Shown here piece after piece: positions 32,801-44,800 of a stretch of 64,000 nucleotides of DNA (positions within the stretch are counted from its first letter, which is position 1; each line of letters begins with the position of its first letter). The DNA is taken from NCBI RefSeq assembly GCF_000719265.1, contig NZ_JOFL01000006.1, positions 186,001 through 250,000 on the forward strand, in the 5' to 3' direction. The position numbers and the translations under genes were made by a program. Under the pieces are notes generated by a model that saw nothing but the letters and a program-made list of their open reading frames with translations, did no database searches and was not told the origin of the DNA. Source of the DNA: Streptomyces roseoverticillatus (GTDB lineage Bacteria; Actinomycetota; Actinomycetes; Streptomycetales; Streptomycetaceae).

Positions 32801-35783
32801 CGCGCACGTCCCCGGCGACCCCCTGCCGGCGCTGAACGGGCTGACCGGCGTCGTCGACCTGGTCGACCTGTCCGCACCCGGCACCCTGGTCACCGAGCGC
32901 ATCGCCCTGCTGCAGCAGGTGCTCACCGACCTGCCCCGCACCGGGCTGCGCTGCGTGCACGTCAGCGGCGCCGAGCGGTCCGTGCTCGCCGGTTTCTACC
33001 GTTCCCTGTCCGGCGAGTTCCCCGGCGTCCACGGGCGGACCGTCCGCGTGGACGGCGGGACGGCGGCCGGCCTGGCCGCCGCCGTCGCGGCCGAGACGTC
33101 GGCGGCCGACCGGGAGACCGAGATCCGCTACGAGGGCGCCCGGCGCCGCCGCCCGGCGGCCGTCTTCGCCCCCGCACCCTCCGGTGACGACCTGCTCGCC
33201 GGCATCGGCAGCGGCGCCGTGCTGATCACCGGCGGTCTGGGCGGCATCGGGCTGCGCCTGGCGGCCCATCTGGCCGACCGCGGCGCCCGGCACCTCGTGC
33301 TGGTCGGCCGCTCCCGGATGCCGGTGCGCAACCAGTGGGCCGCCCTCGCCGCCGCTCCCTCCACGGACCCGGTGCTGCGCGCCCGGCTCACGGCGCTGCT
33401 CGACCTGGTCGAGCGCGGCGTGACACTGACCGTGCGCACCGACACCCTCGACGACGTCACCTCGCTGCGCCGGCTGATCGGCCGGGCCAGGAAGGAAGCC
33501 GGCTCGCTCGACGCCGTCTTCCACTGCGCGGGCGTGATGGACGCGCCCGCGTCGTTCCTCTCCCGCACGGCCGAGGACGTCGCCCGGGTGCTGCGGCCCA
33601 AGGCCGACGGCCTGCAGGTGTTGTGGTCGGCCTTCGGGTCGCGGCCGCCGCGGCTGATGGTGCTGTTCTCCTCGGTGGCCGCGGCCGTGCCGCGCCTCGG
33701 CGCGGGCTACCTGGACTACGCGGCGGCGAACACCCTGCTCGACGACTTCGCGGCCGCCCGCGCCGCCGAGTCCGGCTGCACGGTGCGCTCCCTGCGCTGG
33801 CCGCTGTGGCGGGGCGTGGGGATGGGAACCGACCGGACGAGCGCGAGCGCTGCGCTCGGCATCCCCGACCTGGCTGCGGGCGACGCCCTGGAACTGCTCG
33901 ACCTCGCCCTGCGGGTGCCCGGCGAACCCGTGCTGCTGCCCTGCCGGGCGGAGCGCACGTCGGTGGCCGCGGACGAGCTGTACCTGGCGCCGGCGCGCAC
34001 CGCCCCGGTTCAGCCGGCGCCGCCGGCCTCCGCACCGGCCCTCCCGCCCGTCGGCGGCGCCGGCACCGAGCCCGACGGCGGACCCGGCACGGCCGCTGAC
34101 CTCGACTGGCTGATCGACCTGGTGGCCCGCACGACCAAGGTCGAGCCCGCGCTGCTGGGTCCCGGGACCGCGCTCGGCGACGTCGGCGTGGACTCGCTGC
34201 TGATGGCCGAACTCGTCCGCGACCTGGAGGCGGAGCTCGGCCGCCCGGTCGACCCGAGCCTCCTCCAGGAACACCCGACGCTCGGCGGGCTCGCCGCCGC
34301 CCTCGGCGCGCCGGCCGCAGTCAGCGCCTCCCTGCCCGCCGAGCGCCCCGCAGCCACCGCCGCGCCGCGGCCGGTCCCCGCGCCCGACGGGAAGCCGGTG
34401 CCCATCGCCGTGATCGGCATGGGCTGCCGCCTGCCGGGCGCCGCCGGCCCCGCGCAGCTGTGGGAGGTCCTGCTGGCGGGAGGCGACGCCGTCACCGAGG
34501 TGCCGGCCGACCGCTGGGACGCCGCGTCGCTGCACAGCCCGGACGGCGGGCCGGGCCGCAGCACCAGCAGGTGGGGCGGGTTCCTGGACGACGCCGCCCT
34601 CTTCGACCCGGAGTTCTTCGGTTTCGGCGACGAGGAGGCCCGGCACCTGGACCCGCTGGCGCGCAAGGCGCTGGAGGTGTCCGTGGAGTGCCTGCGGGAC
34701 GCCGGATACCGCGAGGACGAGCTGCGGGGCCGCTCCGTGGGCGTCTTCGTCGGCACCCGGACGGGCAACCACCGCGCGCACCTGCAGCCCCCGAAGCGCG
34801 AGTACATCGCCGGGGTCAACCAGAACTTCGTCGCCGCGCACATCTCGCACTTCCTCGACCTCACCGGTCCCAACCTCGTGGTCGACAGCGCCTGTTCGTC
34901 GTCCCTGGTGAGCATTCACCTGGCGGCGCAGAGCCTGGCGTCGGGAGAGACGTCCATGGCCCTGGCCGGGGGCGTGGACCTGCTGTTCGACGAGGAGCCG
35001 TACCTGATGCTCAGCGCCGGCAAGGCGCTGTCCCCCAGCGGCCGGTGCCGCACCTTCGACGAGTCCGCCGACGGCCTGGTCCCCGGCGAGGGCGCCGGGA
35101 TGGTGCTCCTCAAGCGGCTCGACGACGCCCGGCGCGACGGGGACCGCGTGCTCGCCGTGATCGAGTCGTCGGGCGTGAACAACGACGGCAGGACCATGGG
35201 GCACACCACGCCGAACGGAGCGGCCCAGCGCGCCCTGGTCTCCGGCGTGCTCGCCCGCGGCGGGATCGACGCGCGGACCGTCCGGTACGTCGAGGCCCAC
35301 GGCACCGGCACGATGATCGGCGATCCGATTGAGCTCCAGGCGCTGACGGCCGTCCACCGGACGTACACGGACGACCGCGGCTACTGCGGCATCGGCAGCA
35401 TCAAGAGCACGATGGGACACCTGCTCAGCGCGGCCGGCGTCGCCGGTTTCATCAAGTCCGTGCAGATCCTGCGGCACGGACTGCTGGTGCCGACCCTGCA
35501 CTGCCGGCGGCCCAACCCGCGCTTCGCGTTCGCCGAGTCGCCGTTCTTCCCCGTCACCGGGGTCACGGAGCTGCCGCCCGGCAGCCGCGTCGGCGTCAGC
35601 GCCTTCGGCTTCGGCGGCACCAACGCCCACCTCGTCCTGGGCGCCGGCACACCCGGCGAGCCGGGCAGGCCACCGCTGCCGCCGCCCGCCTACGACCGCA
35701 GACGGTTCTGGCGGCTGCCCCCCGCGCCCGCCCCGGCCGCGGAACCGGTCCGTTCGGCCCGGCTCGACCTGATCCTCACGTAA
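29790..35783 (+). CDS. Trans-AT PKS 1: LnmK-like loading domain-ACP-KS-KR-ACP-KS
   Basis: About 1997 residues, first chain-building protein. The N-terminal ~300 residues (LALPALAIGG-type start, GGLSENWLLREAGDLHW) belong to the LnmK/Pnap_2097 hot-dog family; LnmK decarboxylates an acyl-CoA and loads the product onto an ACP, so this is a starter-loading domain. Then come ACP (Ser358), KS1 (Cys577 in DTLCSSS, both His motifs present), KR (TGGLGGIG near 1147, Tyr1310, Asn1314), ACP (Ser1469) and KS2 (Cys1702) at the C-terminus. No AT is embedded. KS2 belongs with the DH that opens the next protein, so that module is split. The start is uncertain: ATG 29790 is used here, but GTG 29856 fits the family equally well and TTG 29625 is open. 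Confidence 0.9.
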   Translation: MAWVGLCRPGFCACRPIRLRNRVLSRPVVLGLPALAIGGLSENWLLREAGDLHWSLIGEHFGLPVAELADADGNRLLPAFVRARITAADSLRAFAEHDEGTLSGTLTRIDEQTFASDVRFCTATASVGVRLLTAFVRRGAGNWLTPGTPQGEGRAPVAGPGAELIEFHRGFRAQLGAAPDGAELYSDTYELNPFADVNAAGLLYFASYPHINDRGERKFAQSRVPDGEWAAEAVTVSRDIVYLGNCGLDETVRYRLEECRPEADDRVALTSFLLRESDGRPLARIRTVKSLARPDAFAALWGDGAAGSTEPAPAGPRPTAQLPGDLEATLLALMENVLGRPAGSLSPDEDLRHHGLDSLALSEAVVRLGEETGLEIDPGTMFRAFTVAAMAQVVRGEHRAPATSPAATAPASGAGAPIAVIGMAGRFPGAPSVPGLWDLLGRDEDAVRDIPADRWDTAAHPGMVGKAALLDDIRRFDHEFFSISPREAALMDPQQRLLLEVAWATAEDAGVDPSSLAGTRTGVYAGVCHSDYAAVLAEHAGDDEPHLSVAVSPSLVANRVSYALGLRGPSVAVDTLCSSSLVAVAQAVAALRAGECDQAIAGGVNVLCDPARHNAYQRTGVLSPRGRCHTFDDDADGYVRGEGVGALLLKPLDRALADGDRVHAVIRGAAVNHGGRARSFTAPNPDAQADLLVAAYDEAGVDPATVGYIEAHGTGTRLGDPIEISGMVTAFERLYDRWGHPRPAEPHCGVGSVKTSIGHLEAAAGIAGMIKVILAMRHRTLPAGRNVRRPNRMIRTEGTPLRLQLERTAWEAPAGGGPRRAGVSSFGMGGTNAHVVLEEAPEAPVPPALTGPVTVPVSARTPQALRRAVAALLDAVRSPEAPSLASIARTMRTGRAALPCRVAVEAADLGELAAKLAAVLENPPAGTPLPDTGAQGTTPDAPPVSLPTYPFSRDRHWAAPIPGAEFLTTAWEDAPAPATGPDGRFLVVTTDPALARTVLAERGVAHVPGDPLPALNGLTGVVDLVDLSAPGTLVTERIALLQQVLTDLPRTGLRCVHVSGAERSVLAGFYRSLSGEFPGVHGRTVRVDGGTAAGLAAAVAAETSAADRETEIRYEGARRRRPAAVFAPAPSGDDLLAGIGSGAVLITGGLGGIGLRLAAHLADRGARHLVLVGRSRMPVRNQWAALAAAPSTDPVLRARLTALLDLVERGVTLTVRTDTLDDVTSLRRLIGRARKEAGSLDAVFHCAGVMDAPASFLSRTAEDVARVLRPKADGLQVLWSAFGSRPPRLMVLFSSVAAAVPRLGAGYLDYAAANTLLDDFAAARAAESGCTVRSLRWPLWRGVGMGTDRTSASAALGIPDLAAGDALELLDLALRVPGEPVLLPCRAERTSVAADELYLAPARTAPVQPAPPASAPALPPVGGAGTEPDGGPGTAADLDWLIDLVARTTKVEPALLGPGTALGDVGVDSLLMAELVRDLEAELGRPVDPSLLQEHPTLGGLAAALGAPAAVSASLPAERPAATAAPRPVPAPDGKPVPIAVIGMGCRLPGAAGPAQLWEVLLAGGDAVTEVPADRWDAASLHSPDGGPGRSTSRWGGFLDDAALFDPEFFGFGDEEARHLDPLARKALEVSVECLRDAGYREDELRGRSVGVFVGTRTGNHRAHLQPPKREYIAGVNQNFVAAHISHFLDLTGPNLVVDSACSSSLVSIHLAAQSLASGETSMALAGGVDLLFDEEPYLMLSAGKALSPSGRCRTFDESADGLVPGEGAGMVLLKRLDDARRDGDRVLAVIESSGVNNDGRTMGHTTPNGAAQRALVSGVLARGGIDARTVRYVEAHGTGTMIGDPIELQALTAVHRTYTDDRGYCGIGSIKSTMGHLLSAAGVAGFIKSVQILRHGLLVPTLHCRRPNPRFAFAESPFFPVTGVTELPPGSRVGVSAFGFGGTNAHLVLGAGTPGEPGRPPLPPPAYDRRRFWRLPPAPAPAAEPVRSARLDLILT

Positions 35784-35856
35784 CCCCGGCACGTCACCGG
35801 CGCGCCCGGGCCGCTTCACGCCCCGCCGCGCATCGCCGATCACCAGGAGAGAACAC

Positions 35857-38800
35857 GTGGACCGACGGTCCGTTCGCTGTGCCCTGCTTTTGAACCGGGA
35901 CAACCCGATCGTCGACGACCACCGGGTGCACGGGGTCCGCACCCTGCCCGGTGTCACCTTCCTCGACATCGTCCACCGGCTGCTCGTCGCGCGCGGCATC
36001 CCGCTGGACGGGACCGAGCTGGGCGACGTGCTGTTCGTCGAGCCGGTGGTCACCACCGAGTCCTTCGACCGCGAGCTGACCGTCGAGCTCGTGCCCGACG
36101 GCGCCGGCTTCCACGTCACGGCGACCAGCCGCCGCGTGCAGGACGGCACTCCGCTCGACGACGCGGTGACCACCCACCTGAGGGCGACCCTGCGCACCGG
36201 CCTGCCCCCGCTCACCGGCACGCTCGACCCGGCGGTTCCCGGCACCCCGGGTGACGTCGATCAGGTGTACGCGACCGGCCGGTCGGCCGGCATCGAGCAC
36301 CGGGCCTTCATGCGGTGCGCGGGCACCCTGCGCGCCGGCACGGACCGCGTGCGCGCCGAGATCGCGCTCGGCGACGAGGCCCGGGCCACGGTGGGGGACT
36401 TCCTCCTCCACCCCGCCCTGCTCGACGGGTCGACCATGCAGTCGTACGCGCTCGCGTTCGACGGGGCCGACGCCGACGGACGCCCGCTCATCCCCCTGCA
36501 CATCGCCTCCTTCCGCGCCGCCCGCACCCTCGGCGACGCCTGCACGGTCGACCTGCGCCTGAGGCCGGCCGGGGCCGGCGACGAGGCGGCGAAGGACATC
36601 GTGAAGGCGGACATCGACCTGTACGACGGGTCGGGCGTCCTCGCCGCGCAGTTCACCGGCCTGACCTTCAAGCGCATCCGCTCCGCGGCGGCGATCACCC
36701 GGCTGACGGAGGCCGCGCCGTCCGCCGCTCCGGTGCCCGCTCCGGCCCCCGCCGCCCCGGTCGCCCCCACGGCCACGGACGGCGAACCGGCGGACCTCCG
36801 CGCGGAGATCACCGAACTGGTCCGCCGGACCGTCGGCGACCCCGCCCTGGAAGTGGACCCCGACCGCGGCTTCTACGACCTCGGCCTGGAGTCGACCCAC
36901 CTCCTCACCCTGGTCCGCGCCCTCGAAGAGCGCTGGGACGTCGCGCTCTACCCCACGCTCCTGTTCGAGTACCCGACCGTCGACGCGGTCGCGGCCCACC
37001 TCGCCGGCCTGTTGCCCGACGACCCGCGCCCCCGGGCGGCTGCCGCCCCGGCGGAGGAACTCCCCGCCCTGACCGGCGCCCTGACCGGCGTGTGGCAGGA
37101 AGCGCCCCGCCCCCGGACGCCGGCCACCGCGTCGCTGCTGGTGATCGGCGACCTGAGGGTCCGGCCCGGGCAGATCACCGTCCGGCGCGGTCCGGCCTTC
37201 CGCCGCGTCGCGCACGACGAGTACGAGCTGCGCACCGGCGAGACCGGTGACCTGCGGCTGCTCCTCGACGACCTCGGCACCCCGCCCGAGGCGGTCCTGC
37301 ACGTGGCGCCGCGCGACGACGCCGGCCTCCCCGAGGACGTGGAGACGGCCTGCCATGAGGTGCTCGCCCTGGCCAAGGCCCTGGCGGCCCGCCCGGTTCC
37401 CGTCGTGTACGCGGGCCCGGCACCGGTCGCCGCCGCGGTGTCCGGCCTGGCCCGCACCGTACGCCTGGAGCAGCCGCGCCTCGCGATCACGGCCGTCGAG
37501 TGCGACGAACACGCCGAACCGGAGGCGCTGCTCGCCGAGTTCGGCGATCTGTCCGAGGCGTGGGTGCGGCACGCGGCGGGGCGCCGGTACGTCCGCCGTT
37601 ACCGCGAGGCGGCCCTCGGGACCGCGGCCCCCGTCCGGAGCGGCGGGGTCTACCTGATCACCGGCGGCGCGGGCGGCATCGGCCGGGAGCTCGCCGCCCG
37701 GCTGACCGCACGCGGGGCCACGGCCGTCCTGGCCGGGCGCTCACCGCAGCCGTCGCCGCCGGCCGGCCACTACGTCCGCGCCGACGTGACCGTCTCCTCC
37801 GAGGTGGACGCCCTGGTCAAGGACGTCCTGGAGACGCACGGCCGGCTGGACGGCGTCGTCCACGCGGCCGGAGTGCTGCGGGACGGCCTGTTCGCCGCCA
37901 AGCCGGCCGCGGACCTCTCGGCGGTCCTCGCGCCCAAGGTCCGCGGGACGGTGCTGCTCGACGAGGCGACCCGCCACCTGGACCTCGACTTCTTCGCCGT
38001 GTTCTCGTCGGTGACCGGCGTCGCGGGCAACGCGGGCCAGAGCGACTACGCCGCCGCCAACGCCTTCTTGGACGCCTACGCCCGCGAGCGCGGGCTGGTC
38101 TCCCTCGCCTGGCCGCTGTGGGCCGACGGCGGCATGCGCACGGACGCGGCGGCCGAGGCGCTCTTCCGCCGCCAGGGCCAGGCCGCCCTGCCGACGGCGG
38201 ACGGACTGGACGTGTTCGAGCAGGCGCTCGCGCTGTCCGGCACCGAGGTCGTCGTGCTCCACGGCGACCCTGAGCGGGCCCGCGAAGCGCTGGGCCTCGT
38301 CGCCGCCGACCCGGCCGCGCCGACCGCCCCTGCCGCTGCGGATCAGCCGGAAGCCCCGGAGCCCGCACGCCGTGCGCCGCGCTCGGCCGCACTCCCGCAG
38401 GCGAGCGACGCCGGCGGGGACATCGCGGTGATCGGCGTCGCCGGCCGCTACCCCATGGCCGAGGACCTCGACCGGTTCTGGACCAACCTGCGCACCGGGC
38501 GCGACTGCGTCACCGAGATCCCCGCCGAGCGGTGGGCGTCAGCCGGCTTCTACGAGCAGGGCCGCAACCCCGGGCGCTCGTACAGCAAGTGGGGCGGGTT
38601 CCTGGAGGGCATCGACGAGTTCGACCCCGCCTTCTTCCGCGTCACGCCGCGCGAGGCCGAGGGGATGGACCCGCAGGAACGGCTGTTCCTGCAGACCTCC
38701 TGGCACGCCCTGGAGGACGCCGGCCTGACCCGCGCCGACGTGGCCGGACGCTCCGTGGGCGTCTTCGCGGGCGTGATGTTCACCCAGTACCAGATGCTCG

Positions 38801-41800
38801 GCCTGGGCGCCGAGGACCGGCTGCCGGTGCTGCCGACGTCGTTCTCCTCGGCCGTGGCCAACCGCGTCTCCTTCTTCCTCGACCTGCACGGCCCCAGCCT
38901 GGCGCTGGACACGATGTGCTCGTCGTCCCTGACCGCACTGCACCTGGCCTGCGAGAGCCTCCGGTCCGGCGACAGCGAACTGGCGCTCGCCGGTGGCGTG
39001 AACCTCATCGTCCACCCGTACAAGTACCTGCACCTGAGCCAGGTCGGCTTCGTCTCCACCGACGGCCGCTGCCGCGCCTTCGGCGCCGGAGGGGACGGCT
39101 ACGTGCCCGGCGAGGGCGTCGGCGTCGTCGTGCTCAAGCCCCTGGCCCGCGCCCTGGAGGACGGCGACCGCGTCCTCGGCGTGATCAAGGGCAGCGCCGT
39201 CAACCACGGCGGGCGGGCCGGCGGCTTCTTCGTGCCCAACCCCGCCGCACAGGCCGATGTCGTCCGGCGGGCGCTGCAGAAGGCGGGCGTCGAGGCCGCC
39301 TCCGTCGGCTACGTCGAGGCGCACGGCACGGGCACGGCGCTCGGCGACCCCATCGAGATCACGGCACTGTCCCAGGCCTACGGCGACGCGCCGGGCCGGC
39401 TGGGGTCGGTGAAGTCCGGCATCGGCCACCTGGAGCCGGCCGCCGGCATCGCCGGGCTGACGAAGGTCCTGCTCCAGCTGCGCCACCGCACCCTGGTCCC
39501 GTCCCTGCACGCCGCCCCGGCCAATCCCGCCATTGACTGGGACGCCACGGGCCTGAAGGTGCAGCGCGAGGCGGAACCGTGGCCCGCCGCCGCGGACGGC
39601 ACCCCGCGCCGCGCCGCCGTCAGCGCGTTCGGCGCGGGCGGGGCCAACGCCCACGTCATCGTCGAGGAGTACCCGCAGCCGCCGGCCGCCCCCGCCGCCG
39701 CGGCCGGGCCGCAGGTCGTCCTGCTCTCCGCACGCACCCAGGAAGCCCTGCGCGAACTGGCGCAGCGCTACCTGGAGCCGCCCGCGGGCGACCGGCTCGC
39801 CGAAGCGGCCGCGCTCGCCGGTCTGACGGGCGCGGACCCGGAGGCCGAACTCGACGAACTCGGCCTGGACGCCGACGACCTGCGCAGGCTGGCGCGCGCG
39901 CTCGCGGAGCGCTTCCCCGGCTCCGCCCCGCACGTCGACGCCCGCTCCACCCTGGCCGGCCTCGCCGCGGGCCTGCCCGCCGGCGCGGGACCCGACGCCC
40001 CGCTGGCCGACATCGCCTACACCACCCAGACCGGCCGCGAACCCATGGCCGAGCGGCTCGCCGTGGTCGCCTCGGACACGGACGAACTGCGCACGGTGCT
40101 CCGCGCCTTCCTGGACGGCTCCCGCACGGCCGGCTACCGGGGCACCGTCACCGTCACCGGCGCGGCCGGCGCCGCCGCCCCGGATTCCACGGACCCCCAC
40201 GTGCTGGCCCGCAGCTGGGCGGCGGGCGCCGCACCGGACTGGCGCGCCCTGCACCGCGGCCGTACGGCGCGGAAGGTGGCGCTGCCGCTCTACCCGTTCG
40301 CCCGCGTACGGTGCTGGGTCGACGCGGCGCCTGCCGTGCGTGCCGCGTCCGCGGCGCCTGCTGTGTCCGCCGCCCCTGCCGGGCCTGCCGCGCCCGTCGT
40401 ACCCGGTGCATCGGCCGTGTCCGGTGCGCTCGCCGTGCCGGTTGTGCCCGGCGTGCCCGCCGTGTCCGCCGCGCCTGCGGACGCCCCGGCCCCCGCTCCC
40501 GCCCCCGCGCAGCAGGGTCCGGAGCCCGCGCCGGAGGCCCTCCCGGTGGACGTCCCTTCCTGGGAGGCTTGTGCCGCCCCCGCCGTGTACCCGGCGCCCG
40601 CCGGCCCCGTCGTGGTGCTGCACGCTCCCGGACGCGAAGGCCTCGCCCGCGAACTGTCCGCCCGTCACGAGGGCGCGGTCCTCGTAGAACTGGGCGCACC
40701 CGTGCCCGTCACGCCGCGCCTGGTCTACGTCCTCACCGGCACCACGGACGCCTCCGCCGCGCGCGAGACCGACCGCGTCGCGGCCGCCGAGGCCACCGGC
40801 GTCAAGGCTCTGGCCCGCTACGCCCGCCAGTGGTCCCGCCTGCCCGCACTCGACTGGGTGGTCGTCACCACCGGCGCCGCCGCCGCACCCGGCCGCGGCG
40901 TGAGCGACCCGTACGCCGCCGGTGCCACCGGCTTCGCCCGGGTCCTGGAGAACGAGCACCCCGGCTGGTCGGTCGCCACCGTCGACCTCGACCCCGCCCA
41001 CGAGTCCGCGCAGCTCGTGACCCCGGCGCCCCGGGGAACCCGGACGGCCTGCACCGGGGCCGTCCGCCACACCCAGGTCCTGCGCCCGGCCCCGGCCACC
41101 GGCGCTCCCGTACCGCTCCGCCGCGGCGGCACGTACGTGATCATCGGAGGTGCCCGCGGCATCGGCGCGGCCATCGCCCGCCGGCTCGTCGCGGACCGGG
41201 ACGCGCAGGTCGTCCTGGCCGGCCGCAGCGAACTGCCCCCCGGCACCGCCCTGGGGGAGCGGATCCGCTACGTGCGGGCCGACGCCACCGACAGCGCGCA
41301 GCTCGCGGCCCTCCTCGACCGGGAGGGCCCGGTGCACGGCGTCGTGCACGCCGCCCTGGTCCAGCGCGACCGGCTGGTGCGCAACATGTCCGACGAGGAC
41401 CTCGCGGAGAGCCTGGCGGCCAAGTCCGGCGTCGCGGCGGCCCTGGCCGACGCGCTGCGCGGACGTCACCTGGACTTCCTGGTGTTCTTCTCCTCCGCGC
41501 AGTCCTTCCTCGGCGACCCCGGCCTCGCCAATTACGCGGCCGGTTCCACCTTCCTGGACGCCTACGCCCACGCGCTCGACGCCCGCCTGCCCTACCCCGT
41601 GCGCGCGGTCGACTGGGGCTTCTGGGGCACGGTCGGCGCGGTGGCGGGCGACACCCACCGGGACGGCCTGACCGCGGCCGGCTTCCGGTCCATCACGCCC
41701 GAAGCGGGATTCGCCGCGCTGCTGGAAGCACTGCGGCAGCCGGCGCCTCAGGCCGTCGTGGTGCCCGGCACCGCGGCGCTGCGGGAGCGGATGGGAGCGA

Positions 41801-44800
41801 CGAGAACGGAGACGACGGACGTGACCACCACGGACGGTGGACAGCAGGGCACCGCCGGACCGCGCGTCGTGGAGGACTTCCACGCGCTCGACCGGCGGAT
41901 GACGGAGGTCGCCACCGGCGCCCTGCTGGCCCTGCTCGACGACATGGGCGCCTTCGGCGGCCCCGGCCCGGACGCGGACGAGGTGTCCCGCCGGATCGGC
42001 GTCACCCCCCGCTACGAGCGGCTGCTGCACACCCTGCTGGACATGCTCGCGCAGCACGGCCTGCTCGAGGCCGACGGCGGACGCTTCCGCCCGGTCCCGG
42101 ACGCCCTGGCCAAAGCGCGCGCCGGCGGACACCTCCGGCGGCTCGGCGAACTCGCCGGCGCCCACCCCGAGTCCGCGGTCTTCGTACGGCTGCTGGCCCT
42201 GTGCCTGGGGCGCTTCCCCGAGCTGCTGCGCGGCGAACTCCTCGCCACCGAACTCCTCTTCCCCAAGTCGGGCACCTCCCTCATGGAGGGCGTCTACCGG
42301 GACAACCCCATCAGCGACCTCTACAACGACCTGCTCACCGAGCACCTCGTCGGGCACGTCCGGCGACGCCTGGAGGAGCTCCCGGCGGACGCCAAGGTCC
42401 GCATCCTGGAGGTCGGCTCCGGCACCGGCGGCACGTCCGCGGGCCTGCTGCGCGCGCTGAGCCCCTACGGCGAGCGGGTCGAGTACTGGTACACCGACCT
42501 GTCGGTCACCTTCCTCGCCCACGGCCGGCAGGAGTTCGGCGAGCGGTACCCGTTCCTGCGCTTCAAGCGCCTCAACCTGGACAGCGACCCCGTCGCCCAG
42601 GGCTTCCCGGCGGACGGCTTCGACGTCGCGGTCGCCGCGAACGTCCTGCACGCCACGTCGGACGTGGGCCGCGCCGTGCGCCACCTGCGGGGCGTGCTGC
42701 GCACCGGCGGCGAGCTGGTGTTCAACGAGCTGACCACGGTCACCCTGCCCGCCACGGTCACCTACGGCCTGTTCGACGGCTGGTGGGCCCACGACGACAC
42801 CGGCCTGCGCCTGCCCGGCTCGCCGCTGCTGGACGTGCCCGGCTGGACCCGGCTGCTCGCCGGCGCCGGCTACCAGGTGGCGGCCGCGATGCCGGACTCC
42901 GGCGCGACCACCCGCAACTTCCAGCACGTCGTCGTGGCCAGGGCCGTGGACACCGCCGCCGCACCCGGCGGCGAGGCCGCGCCCTCCTTCACCGACGCGC
43001 TCCTGACCCTCACGGCGGACGCCTCGGGCATCCCCGTAGGCGACCTCGACCTCGACCGGGCGATCGGGGACTACGGCTTCGACTCCGTCAGCTACAGCCT
43101 CCTCGCGAGCCGGCTGAACGACGAGTTCGGCCTGGACGTGACGCCCGCCCTGTTCTACGAGACGCCCACCCTGCGCGCGTTGGCCGACCGCCTCGTGCGC
43201 GACCACGCCGGACTGCTGCGCGCCCCGCAGCCCGCCGCTCCCGCACCCGCACCCGCCGGCCACGTCGCCGCCGGGGCGGGGGAGGAGCGGCCGGAGCCGG
43301 CCCCCCTCCCGGCACCCGCCCCCGCGGCGCCGGCGTCCGGATCCGCCGGGTCCGAGGAGATCGCCGTCATCGGCATGGCCGCACGGATGCCCGGCAGCCG
43401 CGACCTGGACGAGTTCTGGCAGCACCTGGTGGCGGGCGACGACCTGATCACCGACGTGCCCGCCGACCGGTGGGACCGGCACTCCCTCCCCGAGGGCGTG
43501 CACGCCGGCCGCGGCGGCTTCGTCCACGACGTCGACGTCTTCGACCCCCTGTTCTTCGGCATCTCCCCGCACGAGGCCGCGGGCATGGACCCGCAGCAGC
43601 GGCTCGTGCTGCAGGGCGTGTGGACGGCGCTGGAGGACGCCGGCCTTGCGCCGGGCGCCCTCGCGGGCTCGGACACCGCCCTGTTCATCGGCGCGGGGTC
43701 GAGCGATTACGAGGAGGTCAGGAAGGCCGCGGGCGTACCCGTCGACGCCCACGCGGCCACCGCCACCACGCACTCCATCCTGGTCAACCGCGTCTCCTAC
43801 CTGCTCGACCTGCACGGGCCGAGCGAGCCGGTCAACACGGGCTGCTCCAGCTCCCTCGTCGCCATCCACCGGGCCGCGGAGGCCATCCGGTCGGGGGAGT
43901 GCGATGTCGCGGTCGCCGGCGGCATCAACCTCATCCTGTCGCCGCACAACCACGTCCTGCTCAGCCGCACCGGCATGCTCAGCCCGACGGGCCGCTGCCA
44001 GGCCTTCGACGCCCGCGCCGACGGGTTCGTCCGCAGCGAGGGCTTCGGCTTCGTCGTCCTGACCCGGGCGGGCCTGGCCCGCGCCCACCGCGTGCGGGCC
44101 TGGCTGCGCGGCACCGCCGTCAACCACGGGGGCCGCTCCCGGTCCCTGACCGCGCCCAACCCGGCCGCGCAGGCGGCGATGATCGTGCGGGCGCACGAGC
44201 GCGCCGGCACCGACCCGGCCACGGTCGGCTACCTGGAGACGCACGGCACGGGCACCGAGCTCGGCGACCCGGTCGAGATCAACGGCCTGCGGGCGGCCTT
44301 CGACGAACTGTTCCGCCGCCGCGGCGTCCAGCCGCCGGCCGAGCCCCACTGCGGTCTCGGAGCGGTCAAGGCGAACATCGGTCACCTGGAGTCCGCCGCC
44401 GGCGCCGCCGGAGTCGTCAAGGTGCTGCTCGCGATGGAGCACGCCGTGCTGCCGCCCGTGGCCGGCCTCGGCGAGCAGAACCCGCACCTGCGCCTCGACG
44501 GCAGCCCCTTCCGCCTGGTCCGCTCGGCTCAGCACTGGCCGAGCCCGGCCGGCGCCCCGCGGCGCGCGGGGGTCAGCTCCTTCGGCTACGGCGGGGTCAA
44601 CGCCCACGTCGTCCTGGAGGAGGCCGGACCCGCGCAGCAGCCGCAACGGCCGTACGGCCCCTGGGTGTTCCCGCTGTCCGCCCGTACCCCCGAGGCGCTG
44701 CGCCGGTACGCGACGGCGCTGCTGGAGGCCCTGGACCGGGCCCCGGACCTGGCCGACACGGCGCACACGCTCCAGCACGGCCGGGACGCCATGGAGGTGC

